Assembly: GCA_025930755.1 (NCBI GenBank)
Contig: JAICOJ010000003.1
Coordinates: 1-64,000, forward strand
Source of the DNA: Gemmatimonadaceae bacterium
GTDB taxonomy: Bacteria > Gemmatimonadota > Gemmatimonadetes > Gemmatimonadales > Gemmatimonadaceae
Direction: 5' to 3'
DNA: 64,000 bases
Both the position numbers and the translations under genes were made by a program. The notes below the pieces were generated by a model that had not been told where the DNA came from, searched no databases, and saw only the letters and a list, made by a program, of their open reading frames with translations. Positions 35,700-45,062 of this stretch are shown here, piece after piece; the first letter of the stretch is position 1; each line of letters begins with the position of its first letter.

Positions 35700-37018
35700 A
35701 TCGCCCGCTCCTCGTCATCGCGGCAACTCTCGGCGCTTTCGCGGCGTGCGAAGGTACGGCGCGGCTGCCCGTGTCCGCCGGGATGGGCGTTGCGCCGCAT
35801 CTCCCGCCACCCGATCGGGGACTTTTCCCCGCGGTCGAGATCGCCGAGGCGAAAGGATGGCCCTCGGGGGGCAAGCCGGTAGCGCATCCCGGTCTGGTGG
35901 TGACGGCGTTCGCGACCGGGCTGGACCATCCGCGGTGGCTCTACGTTCTGCCGAACGGGGACATCCTGGTCGCCGAGACCAACGCGCCTCCGAACCGCGA
36001 CAACCGTCCGGGCATCAAAGGGTGGTTCTTCAAATTCTTCCAGAAGAAGGCCGGAGGTGCCGTTCCCAGCGCCAACCGGATTACGCTTCTGCGTGATGCG
36101 GATGGCGACGGGACGGCGGAGACGCGGTCGGTGTTTCTCGACAGCCTGAGCTCGCCGTTCGGAATGGTGTTGGTGGGGAGTGACTTCTACGTCGCGAACA
36201 CTGATGCCGTCGTCCGGTTTCCGTACGTGGCGGGCGAGATGCACATCGACGCCCCCGGTACTCAGGTCACCGCCGTGCCCGCGGGACGCATCAACCACCA
36301 CTGGACGAAGGGGCTCGTGGCTTCGGCAGATGGATCGAAGCTGTACGTCTCCGTCGGATCGAACAGCAACGTGGGAGAACGAGGCATCGCGAACGAGGAG
36401 GGTCGCGCCGCGATCTGGGAGATCGACACACGGTCCGGACACCACCGCGTTTTCGCTTCCGGATTGCGCAACCCGGTCGGCATGGCTTGGGAGCCCGAAA
36501 CGGGCGAGCTCTGGGTCGCGGTGAACGAGCGAGACGAGCTCGGCGGCGACCTCGTGCCCGACTACATGACGGCCGTGCGTGACGGTGGCTTTTACGGGTG
36601 GCCATACAGCTATTTTGGCCATCACCTGGATGAGCGCGTGAAGCCGCAGCGACCCGATCTGGTCGCGACGGCCATTCGCCCCGACTACGCGTTAGGCGCG
36701 CACACCGCCTCGCTCGGACTCGCCTCGGCGCGGGGGGCAACGCTGCCCTCGCCGTTCACGCATGGGATGTTCATCGGCCAGCACGGCTCGTGGAACCGGA
36801 AGCCGCGCAGCGGCTACAAGGTGATCTTCGTTCCCTTTGCCGGGGGCGTCCCGTCGGGAGCGCCGGTCGATGTATTGACCGGATTCCTCAACGACCAGGG
36901 TCAGGCGATGGGTCGCCCGGTCGGCGTTGCCATCGACAGGACGGGTGCCTTGCTGGTGGCGGACGACGTTGGGAACGTCGTGTGGCGGGTGAGCGCGGCG
37001 GCAAACGATCGTGATTGA
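35696..37018 (+). CDS. PQQ-type sugar dehydrogenase lipoprotein (propeller)
   Basis: 440 aa. The signal sequence ends FAAC (lipobox). The body is a six-bladed propeller of the glucose/sorbosone dehydrogenase family: [20 protein letters not shown], then [72 protein letters not shown] and [19 protein letters not shown] are characteristic. The first block contains the conserved His used by this family near the PQQ site. Family members oxidise aldoses or sorbosone with PQQ and Ca2+ in the periplasm; the substrate here is unknown. It is translationally coupled to the Rieske gene. Confidence 0.86.
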   Translation: MNRPLLVIAATLGAFAACEGTARLPVSAGMGVAPHLPPPDRGLFPAVEIAEAKGWPSGGKPVAHPGLVVTAFATGLDHPRWLYVLPNGDILVAETNAPPNRDNRPGIKGWFFKFFQKKAGGAVPSANRITLLRDADGDGTAETRSVFLDSLSSPFGMVLVGSDFYVANTDAVVRFPYVAGEMHIDAPGTQVTAVPAGRINHHWTKGLVASADGSKLYVSVGSNSNVGERGIANEEGRAAIWEIDTRSGHHRVFASGLRNPVGMAWEPETGELWVAVNERDELGGDLVPDYMTAVRDGGFYGWPYSYFGHHLDERVKPQRPDLVATAIRPDYALGAHTASLGLASARGATLPSPFTHGMFIGQHGSWNRKPRSGYKVIFVPFAGGVPSGAPVDVLTGFLNDQGQAMGRPVGVAIDRTGALLVADDVGNVVWRVSAAANDRD

Positions 37019-37045
37019 CTGAGTCAAATCCTTGGAGGAACGTTG

Positions 37046-39445
37046 ATGCGAGTGAAGGATCTCTTCTCGCGCGGGATCGTCGCCGCGCTGGCGCTTACCG
37101 TCGCCGCTCCGACCGTCAGTCTTGCGCAATTCATCGGAGTTCGCGTCGATGCCGACCGCAACAAGGTCTTGCTCGAGATTGCTCCGAGCCGGTTGAATCG
37201 CGACATGCTGCACCAGAGCGTGCTCGCGACCGGATTCGGAGCCAACGCGCTGGGGCTCGATCGCGGCCAAACCGGAGGCAGTGCCGTCGTGCGGCTCGAG
37301 CGACAGGGAAAGCGCGTACTGCTCGTCCGCGACAACTGGAGCGTACGCGCGCAGGGGGCTGATGCCGCCGGCCAGCGAGCGGCGGCCGAGGCGTATCCGA
37401 CCTCGGTGATCGCGTCCTTCCCGATCGAGTCGGAGACTAACGGCGTCGTCGTCGTCGACGCTACCGGTCTCTTTCTCACCGATACGTACGGCATCGGCGA
37501 GAGCTTGCGGCGTGCGCAGCAAGGGAGCGCGCGCGTCGACGCGAACCGAAGCTGGATCGACGCGTCGCGCACGAAATCCTTCCCGGGCAATACCGAGATT
37601 CATGCGGTGCTGACCTTCGCGATCGAGAATCCAGGGCCGGCCGTACGCCGGCACGTCCCTGATCCATCGTCGGCGACGATGGAGATCCATCACTCGCTGG
37701 TGGAGCTGCCCCCGCCGCACGGATTCACGCCGCGCGCGGCCGATCCGCGAGCCGGGTTCTTCGCGACGCAGTTCAACGACTTCGGGCAGGGCTTCGAGGG
37801 CACCTACCGCGCCGGCTTCATCAACCGGTGGCGACTCATCCCCAGGGATCCTGCCGCCTACGCGCGCGGGGAGCCCACCGAGCCGGTCACGCCAATCGTC
37901 TATTACCTCGATCCCGCGATTCCCGAACCGTATCGCACCGCGTTTCGCGACGGTGGTCACTGGTGGAACACCGTCTTCGAAGCGGCTGGATGGCGCAACG
38001 CTTTCCAGGTCCGCGATCTGCCCGCCGGCGCCGATCCGATGGATGCGCGATACAACCTGATCTACTGGGTGCATCGCAGCGGCCCCGGTCCGTCCGTGGG
38101 CCCCTCGTTCGCCGATCCACGCACCGGTGAGATCGTGCGCACGGTGGTGCGCATGGATTCGTGGCGCTCCTTGATCGATTACAACATCTATGCTGGTCTC
38201 CTGCCCGCGGCAGGATCAAACGGACTGAACATGCCGGCGGAAGAGTTCGCGATGGCGCGCCGTCGCCAGCATGTCGCTCACGAGATCGGTCATACGCTCG
38301 GTCTCTCGCACAACTTCATCTCGTCGTCACAGGAACGCGCCTCCGTCATGGACTATCCGGTGCCGGTCATCACGGTCGGCGCAAATGGGCAGCTCGATCT
38401 CTCGCGCGCGTACGCGCCCTTCGCCGGTGGATGGGATTCGCTCGCGATTCGCTACGGCTATACCTGGTATCCCAATGCAGAGGCGGAGCGCGCCGGCCTC
38501 GCGCGCATCGTGAAGGAAGGGCTCACCCGCGGGCTGCGTTTCGTCGCCGATCAGCACGCCGGCGCAGATGGGTCGATACCCGAAGCGACACGCTGGGTCG
38601 AGGGAACGACCAACTTCGATGCGGTGGAGCGCACCTCGGCTGTCCGTCGCGTGCTGATCGAAAAGTTCGACGAGCGGGCCATCAAGCCGGGCGAGCCGAT
38701 GTATCTGCTCAACATGCGGTTCGCGCACGTCTACTTGCACCACCGGTATTCGCTCGAGGGGCTCATCAAGTACATCGGAGGAATGGACTTCACCTACGCG
38801 GTGCGTGGTGACAGTCAGGTGCCGACCACCGTCGTGCCTCCCGCGCAACAGCGGCGTGCGCTCGCGATGGTCCTCGACGAGCTCGAGCCCGCGAAGCTCG
38901 CCGTTCCCGCGCGTGTGATGGCGCTGATTCCTCCGGCGCCCGCCGGAGGAGATCAATCGAATGAGTGGATCGGCTCGGCAGGCGGCACGTCGTTCGATCA
39001 GCTCTCGCTCGCCGGTGGGCTGGCGACGGAGGTGATCGAGGGCATTCTCGACCGCGAGCGCGCTGCCCGGGTCGTGTTGCTCAATGCGCGAGATGCGGCG
39101 AACCCTTCACTCGACGAGGTCATGCGCACACTCGTGACCCGAACATGGGGTGCTGCGCCGTCGACCAATGGAGGTCACCAGGCACTCCGCCGCGCGGTGC
39201 AACAGGTCGTGCTCAACACACTGCTCGATCGCGCGGGCGACAAGGCGGCACTGGCTGAGGTGCGCTCCGTGTGTGCGATGCATCTCGATCTTTTGAGGAA
39301 CCGGCTATCGGCCGCGAGTGGAGGCTCGCCCGCAGACAGGGCGCATCGAGCGGCAGCCATTCGCGACATCACCCGCTTCTTTGCCGGCGAGGATGATCCG
39401 GAGTCACGGTCCCGGTTCAGGGTCATCCCGCTGCCATGGCCCTAA
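37046..39445 (+). CDS. zinc-dependent metzincin-type protease (DUF5117/DUF4953)
   Basis: 799 aa from the ATG at 37046 (GGAGGAA upstream). The signal peptide ends TVSLAQ. HEIGHTLGLSHN (His about 412) is the HExxHxxGxxH zinc site, with SVMDY about 25 residues on as the Met-turn, so the active site is complete. The N-terminal third (LEIAPSRLNRDMLHQSVLAT, then SFPIESE) is DUF5117-like and the C-terminal part is DUF4953-like, as in the large exported proteases of Bacteroidota and Gemmatimonadota. It is probably secreted or outer-membrane-associated and degrades protein. It ends in a CCCTAAC stop context. Confidence 0.9.
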   Translation: MRVKDLFSRGIVAALALTVAAPTVSLAQFIGVRVDADRNKVLLEIAPSRLNRDMLHQSVLATGFGANALGLDRGQTGGSAVVRLERQGKRVLLVRDNWSVRAQGADAAGQRAAAEAYPTSVIASFPIESETNGVVVVDATGLFLTDTYGIGESLRRAQQGSARVDANRSWIDASRTKSFPGNTEIHAVLTFAIENPGPAVRRHVPDPSSATMEIHHSLVELPPPHGFTPRAADPRAGFFATQFNDFGQGFEGTYRAGFINRWRLIPRDPAAYARGEPTEPVTPIVYYLDPAIPEPYRTAFRDGGHWWNTVFEAAGWRNAFQVRDLPAGADPMDARYNLIYWVHRSGPGPSVGPSFADPRTGEIVRTVVRMDSWRSLIDYNIYAGLLPAAGSNGLNMPAEEFAMARRRQHVAHEIGHTLGLSHNFISSSQERASVMDYPVPVITVGANGQLDLSRAYAPFAGGWDSLAIRYGYTWYPNAEAERAGLARIVKEGLTRGLRFVADQHAGADGSIPEATRWVEGTTNFDAVERTSAVRRVLIEKFDERAIKPGEPMYLLNMRFAHVYLHHRYSLEGLIKYIGGMDFTYAVRGDSQVPTTVVPPAQQRRALAMVLDELEPAKLAVPARVMALIPPAPAGGDQSNEWIGSAGGTSFDQLSLAGGLATEVIEGILDRERAARVVLLNARDAANPSLDEVMRTLVTRTWGAAPSTNGGHQALRRAVQQVVLNTLLDRAGDKAALAEVRSVCAMHLDLLRNRLSAASGGSPADRAHRAAAIRDITRFFAGEDDPESRSRFRVIPLPWP

Positions 39446-39654
39446 CGAAATCTCGGCACAAGGGCCACGAGCTGACTGCGGTTCAGCTTTCCGCGGCCCA
39501 GCGACTGGAACGCCTGACCCGTGAATCCCGACACAGGCCTCATTCGTAGACACTTGTGAGGCGGAGCACCGGGCGGGGATCTTGCCCTTCTCGGTTTCCG
39601 TTCCTATCTTGGGCTCAACGGCAGCACCTCTCACGGGGGAACCCCAATCCTGAA

Positions 39655-39783
39655 ATGACAGAAAGCCTCCGAGTTAACACTCTCATCCGCGTCTCCGGAC
39701 CGCGCGTCTTCGCCCTGATGGGCGTAGTGCGCCCTGGAACGGGGATTTTTGGCGGTGACTCCGCCGGAGGCCGAGCACCCTAG
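39655..39783 (+). CDS. possible 42-residue leader peptide
   Basis: ATG at 39655 to TAG at 39783. The peptide begins MTESLRVNTLIRVSGPRVFA and ends GGDSAGGRAP. No Shine-Dalgarno sequence is clear. It would sit between a probable transcription start and the terminator at 39811, where an attenuation peptide is expected, but no codon run suggests amino-acid control. It is also consistent with a chance open frame. Confidence 0.25.
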   Translation: MTESLRVNTLIRVSGPRVFALMGVVRPGTGIFGGDSAGGRAP

Positions 39784-39810
39784 AAGCGCAGGATTCGATG
39801 TCGTGATCCG

Positions 39811-39849
39811 AGCCTTTCGGGTGCTGCCATGGACCTGAAAGGCTTTTTT
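39811..39849 (+). terminator. rho-independent terminator
   Basis: AGCCTTTC (39811-39818) pairs with GAAAGGCT (39837-39844); GGT/ACC inside extends the stem, and six T residues follow (39844-39849). It is the only textbook intrinsic terminator seen in the window. It ends about 30 bp before the ABC transporter ATG. Confidence 0.85.
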
Positions 39850-39880
39850 GCTGCCTAACTCTGAGCGCGGATCACGAATC

Positions 39881-42133
39881 ATGAATCAGGACCAAGAGAT
39901 CATCAGCCGATACATCGGCCAACCCGCTCGGCTCCCCACCGAGCTTCGCGCGCGCATCGAGCGCGAGTGGGGAAATCAACCGGTACAGCTGTATGCGCTC
40001 GCCGACCTCGATCACGGCCTCCGGCTCCACGAGTCGTGGCTCGCGTTAGGCCCTCGGCACGTCGCGCTCGCGCGTCCTGCGGGAAATGGCGTGTGGAACG
40101 TGCACTCGGTCGAGCGCGCGCACATACAGGCGGTGCAGGAATCGCCGGGGCTCAGCGCGAACGCGTTGCTCCTGCTCGGCGTGCCCGACGATCCGCCCTT
40201 GGCGGTCGTCCGGTACACGCAGCGACAGCGCGGCGCGTTCGAGAACATTCGCTTCGTGCTCGACGAAGCGCTTGAAGGGCGCGCCGTGGAGCCGACCGAT
40301 CCCGACCGCGTGTACGCGGACGCGGTCGCGCGCCCGGTGCGCGATGCGCAGGCGCTGGTGGCCGGCCGTCAGTCCGCGGTCATCCTGCGTCTGCTCAGGT
40401 ATCTCACGCGCTATCGTCGCGAGCTCACGCTCGGCCTCACCGCCGCGGCGGTCGTGACGCTGGCGAGCCTCGTCCCGCCGTATCTGGCGGGCTATCTGAT
40501 CGACGACGTCGTGCGCAAGGCGAACGAGGGCACGATGGCGCGCGGTGCGGCGGCGACGATCGCCTGGATCGCCGTTGGCGCGATGGCGGCGCTCTACGTG
40601 CTCCGGCAAATCGCGGCGCACGTGCGGCTCCGCCTGATGTCGGTGATCGGTGAGTGGGTCGCGCGCGACCTGCGGGCCGAGCTGTACGAGCACATCCAGC
40701 ACCTGAGCCTGTCGTTCTTCTCACGGAAGAAGACGGGAAGCCTGATCACGCGCGTGACGTCGGACACCGATCGCCTCTGGGATTTCGTGGCGTTCGGGGT
40801 GGTGGATGTGTCGCTCTCGCTCGTCATGCTGCTCGGGCTGGGCGTCGTCCTGCTCTCGCTCGACTGGCGGTTGGGACTGGTGATGACGCTACCGGTCCCG
40901 CTGTTCTGCTGGATGATCTACCGGCACGGTGAATCGCTCAATTCGCGCTTCATCCGGGCGTGGCGCAAATGGTCGCGCGTCACCGACGTGTTGTCGGACA
41001 CGATTCCGGGCATCCGGGTGGTGAAGGCGTTCAACCAGGAGTCGCGCGAGATCGAGCGTTTCAGTGAACGAAACGAGGACTGCACTGACGAGGCGAACGA
41101 GATCCACAAGATGTGGACGACGTTCTGGCCGCTGCTGATGCTCGCGGTGCACTCGACGACAGTCATGGTGTGGATCTTCGCGATGCCCCGGTTGCTCGGC
41201 GAAGGCTCTCCGTTGTCGGCAGGCGTGTTCGTGTCGTTCCTGCTGTACACGACGATGTTCGTCGGTCCGATCGAGATCATCGGCCAGATGGCGCGCACGA
41301 TCAATCGTGCGACATCCTCGGCACACCGGGTGTTCGAGGTGCTGGACAGCGAGCCGGAGGTGCGTGATGTGCCGGAGCCGGTCCGGCTCACGCCGGTGCG
41401 CGGGGGCGTGACGTTCGAGAACGTGACATTCGCGTATGACGGTGTTCGGCAGATCCTGCGCGGGATCAGCTTCGACGTTCGCGCGGGAGAGCTGATCGGG
41501 CTCGTCGGCCCGTCGGGTGGTGGCAAGTCGACGGTCGTGAACCTGGTGGCGCGCTTCTACGATGCCACCGGCGGAACGGTTCGCGTCGATGGCGTGGACA
41601 TTCGCCAGCTCGATACGGGGCACTATCGCCAGCAGCTCGGGATGGTGCTGCAGGATCCGTATCTGTTTCACGGGACGGTGTTGGAGAACATCCGCTACGG
41701 CATGCAGACGGCGTCGTTGAGCGCGGTCGTGGCGGCGGCGAAGGCGGCGAACGCGCACGACTTCATCTGCAAGCTCGGTCAGGGCTACGACACGGTGGTC
41801 GGTGAGCGGGGACACACGCTGTCGGGTGGTGAGCGTCAGCGCATCTCGATTGCGCGGGCGATCCTGCACGATCCGCGGATCCTGATCCTCGACGAGGCGA
41901 CGAGCAGCGTCGATACGGAGACGGAGCGGGAGATTCAGGAGGCGCTCGAGCGGCTGATCGCCGGGCGCACGGTGTTCGCCATCGCGCACCGCCTGTCGAC
42001 CCTTCGCCGCGCATCGCGGTTGTTCGTGATCGAGGAGGGCCGGCTCGCCGAGTCCGGAACGCATCGGGAGCTGTTGGCGAGGCCTAACGGGATGTACCGG
42101 AGGCTCTACGAAATGCAATTGCAGCTTCAATAG
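39881..42133 (+). CDS. ABC exporter, fused permease-ATPase with N-terminal extension
   Basis: 750 aa from the ATG at 39881. Residues 1-160 are an extra soluble domain (GLRLHESWLALGPRHVALAR, then VRYTQRQRGAFENIRFVLDE). Residues about 175-470 are a six-helix type IV exporter domain. Residues about 500-750 are the ATPase, with Walker A GPSGGGKST, signature LSGGERQRIS, Walker B ILILDEATSS and H-loop IAHRLST; all catalytic residues are present. Exporters with this extension paired with DUF1854 are named cyanophycin metabolism-associated in some annotations. No cyanophycin genes are visible here, so the cargo is open. Confidence 0.9.
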   Translation: MNQDQEIISRYIGQPARLPTELRARIEREWGNQPVQLYALADLDHGLRLHESWLALGPRHVALARPAGNGVWNVHSVERAHIQAVQESPGLSANALLLLGVPDDPPLAVVRYTQRQRGAFENIRFVLDEALEGRAVEPTDPDRVYADAVARPVRDAQALVAGRQSAVILRLLRYLTRYRRELTLGLTAAAVVTLASLVPPYLAGYLIDDVVRKANEGTMARGAAATIAWIAVGAMAALYVLRQIAAHVRLRLMSVIGEWVARDLRAELYEHIQHLSLSFFSRKKTGSLITRVTSDTDRLWDFVAFGVVDVSLSLVMLLGLGVVLLSLDWRLGLVMTLPVPLFCWMIYRHGESLNSRFIRAWRKWSRVTDVLSDTIPGIRVVKAFNQESREIERFSERNEDCTDEANEIHKMWTTFWPLLMLAVHSTTVMVWIFAMPRLLGEGSPLSAGVFVSFLLYTTMFVGPIEIIGQMARTINRATSSAHRVFEVLDSEPEVRDVPEPVRLTPVRGGVTFENVTFAYDGVRQILRGISFDVRAGELIGLVGPSGGGKSTVVNLVARFYDATGGTVRVDGVDIRQLDTGHYRQQLGMVLQDPYLFHGTVLENIRYGMQTASLSAVVAAAKAANAHDFICKLGQGYDTVVGERGHTLSGGERQRISIARAILHDPRILILDEATSSVDTETEREIQEALERLIAGRTVFAIAHRLSTLRRASRLFVIEEGRLAESGTHRELLARPNGMYRRLYEMQLQLQ

Positions 42134-42236
42134 GATTACGGATTGCGGATTGCTGATTGCGCGTCCCTCCGGCAAGGAATGCGAACCGCAACCAGCACCC
42201 GCAATCAGCACCCGCAATCAGCAATCAATCGACTGC
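42133..42236. repeat. heptad-arm palindrome H
   Basis: Between the ABC exporter and DUF1854 genes, starting at the exporter stop codon. The left arm is GGATTAC-GGATTGC-GGATTGC-type heptamers (42133-42161). The right arm (42200-42231) is the inverted GCAATCA series. The loop region includes CCCTCCGGCAAGG. As RNA it would form a stem of about 20 bp between two co-directional, probably co-transcribed genes, where it could adjust the expression of the second gene. Confidence 0.75.
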
Positions 42237-42254
42237 CTCAAAGGAGGAATTGAT

Positions 42255-42746
42255 ATGGCTCAGTCGTTGGAGCTCGAAGGCGAGACGACGCAACTCGAAC
42301 TCAAAGGCGCCGGCGACGGTCGATTGTTCGCGATCGTCGACGGCGTGGCGGTGCCAGTGCGGCTGCGTCAGTGCTTCCCGTGGTCGGAGCCGCACCGGCA
42401 TCTGTCGCTTCGGGATGAGGACGACGAGGAGGTCGCGTTGGTAGAGGACCCGGCGACCCTCGGCGAGGAGTCACGCCGCGCGATCGAGCACGCGCTCGCG
42501 GAAGCCGGGTTCGTGCTCCAGGTAATGCGCGTCGTGTCGATCGAGGAAGAAGTGGAAATCCGGCAGTGGAAGGTCGAGACCAGACACGGGCCGCGATCCT
42601 TTCAGACGCACCTGGATGACTGGCCGCGCGTGCTTCCCATGGGCGGCCTGCTCATTCGCGATGTAGGCGGTGATCTGTACCTGCTCGCCGCGCCCGGTGA
42701 GATGGACCGGCGGAGCAAGGAGCTGCTGTGGGCGTTCGTTGATTAA
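42255..42746 (+). CDS. DUF1854 protein, partner of the ABC exporter
   Basis: 163 aa from the ATG at 42255 with AAAGGAGG upstream. LRQCFPWSEPHRHLSLRDED and EEVALVEDP, then RVVSIEEEVEIRQWKVETRH, GPRSFQT and WPRVLPMGGLLIRDVGGDLY are the conserved DUF1854 blocks. In other bacteria DUF1854 genes follow exporters with the same N-terminal extension, so the two probably work together. It is soluble with no signal peptide. The mechanism is unknown. Confidence 0.88.
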   Translation: MAQSLELEGETTQLELKGAGDGRLFAIVDGVAVPVRLRQCFPWSEPHRHLSLRDEDDEEVALVEDPATLGEESRRAIEHALAEAGFVLQVMRVVSIEEEVEIRQWKVETRHGPRSFQTHLDDWPRVLPMGGLLIRDVGGDLYLLAAPGEMDRRSKELLWAFVD

Positions 42747-42876
42747 AGGAATTAGGGGTCAGGGGTCAGGGATCAGGGGGTGTCAGGGAATAGGTTTGAG
42801 GAGAGGTGCGTGCCGTTCTCTCCTACAACCCACCGCCTAACACCCCCTGATCCCTGACCCCTGACCCTAATTCCTC
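42747..42876. repeat. heptad-arm palindrome C, core type II
   Basis: Between convergent genes. AATTAGGGGTCAGGGGTC on the left and GACCCCTGACCCTAATTCC on the right form arms of 7-bp units. The core (about 42776-42840) contains GGAGAGG and CCGTTCTCTCC and is closely similar, when reversed, to the core of palindrome D: both share GGAGAGAACGGCA and end in CACCCCCTGATCCCTG. The stop codons of both neighbouring genes lie at the element edges. Confidence 0.82.
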
Positions 42877-44815
42877 AGGGGTTGGCGCTCACCGTCGCCT
42901 CACCCTTGAGATGCTTGTCGAGGAACGCCAGCACCGCGGTGTAGCCTTCGATCTCGTTCTCCTTCTTCACGAAGCCGTGGCCTTCGTCCTCGAATACGAT
43001 GTACTCGACGGGGACGCCGTTTTTCTTCGCCGCGGCCACGATCTCGTCGGACTCGACCTTCAGCACGCGGGGATCGTTCGCGCCCTGGAGCACCAGCAGT
43101 GGCGCCTTGATCTTGTCGGCGTTGAACAGTGGCGAGATCCGATGCAGACGCGCGCTGTCCGTCTTCGGATCGCCCATCTCGGCGTAGAGCGCCTCCTTGA
43201 ACGACGCCCACCAGGGTGGGATGCTGTTCAGCGTCCGCATCCAGTTGGAGATGCCGAAGAGATCGACACCGACCTTGAAGGCCTCCGGCTGCAGCGTGAG
43301 GGCCGCGAGCACCATGTAGCCCCCGTAGCTCCCGCCGAGGATGCCGATCTTCGTGGAATCGACGTAGCCTGTCTGTGCGAGCATCGCCTTGCTGGCGACG
43401 ACGTCTCCAAGGTCGGCTTCGCCGTGCTTGCGGTCATCCATCGCGTAGAACGTCTTGCCGTATCCCGAGCTACCGCGGTTGTTGATGTCGAACACGACGT
43501 ACCCGCGGTTCACCAGCGCCTGCGTGAGCGCATTGTAGCCGACCTGCGCCTGACCACCCGGGCCTCCGTGCACCTTCACGATTGCCGGCGCTTTCGCGTC
43601 GGGCGACGCCTGATGCGGACGGTACAGAACGCCGGAGACCTCGACGCCGTCGTACGACTTGAAGCGGACGACCGTGGGAACGACGAGATCCTCACGCCGA
43701 ATCGCGGCGTGAAGCGCGTTGGTCAGCCGAGTCGGGGCGGAGCTGAACGACCGGACGTAGAGCTCGTCAGGCACGCTGCCATCGCTGGCGTAGAACGCGA
43801 GCGAGGCATCGTCGGGCGAAATACTCACGCCACGGACGAGGCCCGTCGGCATGTCCGACAGCGTCACCACCGAGAACGTCGCCGCGTCGAGCACCCGCGC
43901 GACGAATCGCGAGTCTTCGTTCACGTAGACCGTCAGATACTTGCCACCCTTCGAATACTCCGCGCCCAGCACGTCCCACGGCTGGGCGTACACCGTCGAC
44001 TTCGCGCCAGCGGCGATGTCATAGCTCCGTAGTGCGGCGAACTCACTGCCGCTGTCCGAGACGAAGAGCAGCTTGGAGCCATCGGGTGAGAAGTCCGCCG
44101 GTGAGTTGTTCACCGTGCCGGTATGTTCGGTGATGTTCTTCGTCGTGTTCGTGGTGCGGTCGTGGACGAAGATGTCGGCGTCCGACGTCGTCCGTGGGCG
44201 CACGAGCGCGATGTAGCGTTTGTCGCGGGAGACCGGCCCGATCTCGAACCCGTCCGTGTTCTTGTAGAAGAGGGTACGGGCGTAGCCGTCGGTGGTGATC
44301 TCATAGAGATCGAAGAAGCGGGCATCGCGCTCGTTGGTGGAGACGAAGAACGACTTGTCGTCGCCCGCCCAGCCATGGAAGCTCGCCTTGAGCTTCGTGC
44401 CGGGAGTAAGATCTTTCGTCGTGCCCTCGGGATCGCGCACGTAGACGTGCGTGAGCTCGTTTCCGCCCTCGTCGCTCGTGTAGATGATGCGCTCATCCCC
44501 CGGGAAATAAGACTGCGCGAAGATGGAGTTCCCCGTCGACTGGGTCAGCGGCTGCGGATCACCACCGCCCACCGGGACGGAATACGCATTCCAGATCCCC
44601 GAAAGATTGGACGAGACGAGAAGCTTCTGGCGGTCCGGGGACCAGGAGGCGCCGAAGAACCGTGTGTTCTTGTAGAAGTCTTCGACCGAATACTGCTGGG
44701 GTGTGAAGACCCGATCGACGGATCCCTGAGATTCCCGCGTCGATCCACCGGGCGCGCAGGCGGCGAGTGCGAGGAATGGCAGGACGGCGGCACGACGGTA
44801 AGCGTACGAGAGCAC
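42875..44815 (-). CDS. S9 family prolyl oligopeptidase-type peptidase
   Basis: 646 aa. The N-terminus ends ALAACAPGG (lipobox), so it is a lipoprotein. Residues about 50-400 are a beta-propeller (DPR..LLVSSNLSGIWNAYS, then YTSDEGGNELTHVYV). The C-terminal alpha/beta hydrolase carries the catalytic Ser in GGSYGGYM (about Ser496), Asp in LVLQGANDPRV and His in FEDEGHGF. KVHGGPGGQAQVGYN is the oxyanion region. It resembles dipeptidyl aminopeptidase/acylaminoacyl peptidases and cleaves short peptides outside the cytoplasm. Confidence 0.93.
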   Translation of the reverse strand: MLSYAYRRAAVLPFLALAACAPGGSTRESQGSVDRVFTPQQYSVEDFYKNTRFFGASWSPDRQKLLVSSNLSGIWNAYSVPVGGGDPQPLTQSTGNSIFAQSYFPGDERIIYTSDEGGNELTHVYVRDPEGTTKDLTPGTKLKASFHGWAGDDKSFFVSTNERDARFFDLYEITTDGYARTLFYKNTDGFEIGPVSRDKRYIALVRPRTTSDADIFVHDRTTNTTKNITEHTGTVNNSPADFSPDGSKLLFVSDSGSEFAALRSYDIAAGAKSTVYAQPWDVLGAEYSKGGKYLTVYVNEDSRFVARVLDAATFSVVTLSDMPTGLVRGVSISPDDASLAFYASDGSVPDELYVRSFSSAPTRLTNALHAAIRREDLVVPTVVRFKSYDGVEVSGVLYRPHQASPDAKAPAIVKVHGGPGGQAQVGYNALTQALVNRGYVVFDINNRGSSGYGKTFYAMDDRKHGEADLGDVVASKAMLAQTGYVDSTKIGILGGSYGGYMVLAALTLQPEAFKVGVDLFGISNWMRTLNSIPPWWASFKEALYAEMGDPKTDSARLHRISPLFNADKIKAPLLVLQGANDPRVLKVESDEIVAAAKKNGVPVEYIVFEDEGHGFVKKENEIEGYTAVLAFLDKHLKGEATVSANP

Positions 44816-44906
44816 GTTTCCTCCGAAACGGGGGGATGACAGGATACGGCTTTCGGGCTGGCGGACGCCAGTCTGGCGTCTGGTCGAACGTGTAAGGCTC
44901 TCGTGG

Positions 44907-45044
44907 CACCAGGGGTCAGGAGTCAGGAGTCAGGAATCAGGGGATGTCAGGGAACGGGTTTCAGGAGAGAACGGCAAGGCATCTCCTAACCCCTTCACCC
45001 TGACACCCCCTGATCCCTGACTCCTGACTCCTGATCCCTCGGGT
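44907..45044. repeat. heptad-arm palindrome D, core type II
   Basis: Between two divergently transcribed genes, an exception in this family. The left arm AGGGGTCAGGAGTCAGGAGTC (44910-44945) and the right arm GACTCCTGACTCCTGATCCCT (45017-45040) are inverted heptamer series. The core (44945-45010) shares GGAGAGAACGGCA and CCTGACACCCCCTGATCCCTG with the reversed core of palindrome C. The element ends about 20 bp before the ROK kinase ATG, so the promoter or 5' UTR of that gene must overlap it. Confidence 0.82.
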
Positions 45045-45062
45045 GTTACCTTCGCGCCGCCC

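Larger units (their letters stand above)
39446..39880 (+). other. leader region upstream of the ABC exporter gene
   Basis: A 435-bp stretch between two plus-strand genes. It contains a small frame (39655-39783), a GC-rich hairpin GGCGG-TGACT-CCGCC (39753-39767) and a genuine intrinsic terminator (39811-39849) only about 30 bp before the next ATG. A terminator so close to the next start suits an attenuation or riboswitch-like leader, but it may simply end the protease transcript. A motif ACGGGGGAACC (39633-39643) recalls the c-di-AMP riboswitch, but the rest of that consensus is missing. Confidence 0.4.

Noticed and set aside
39633-39643. c-di-AMP (ydaO) riboswitch block ACGGGGGAACC
   Set aside because: The GGGGUGAAUC and CGAACCCGACAGCUAACC blocks of that riboswitch are not found downstream, so one block alone is not evidence.
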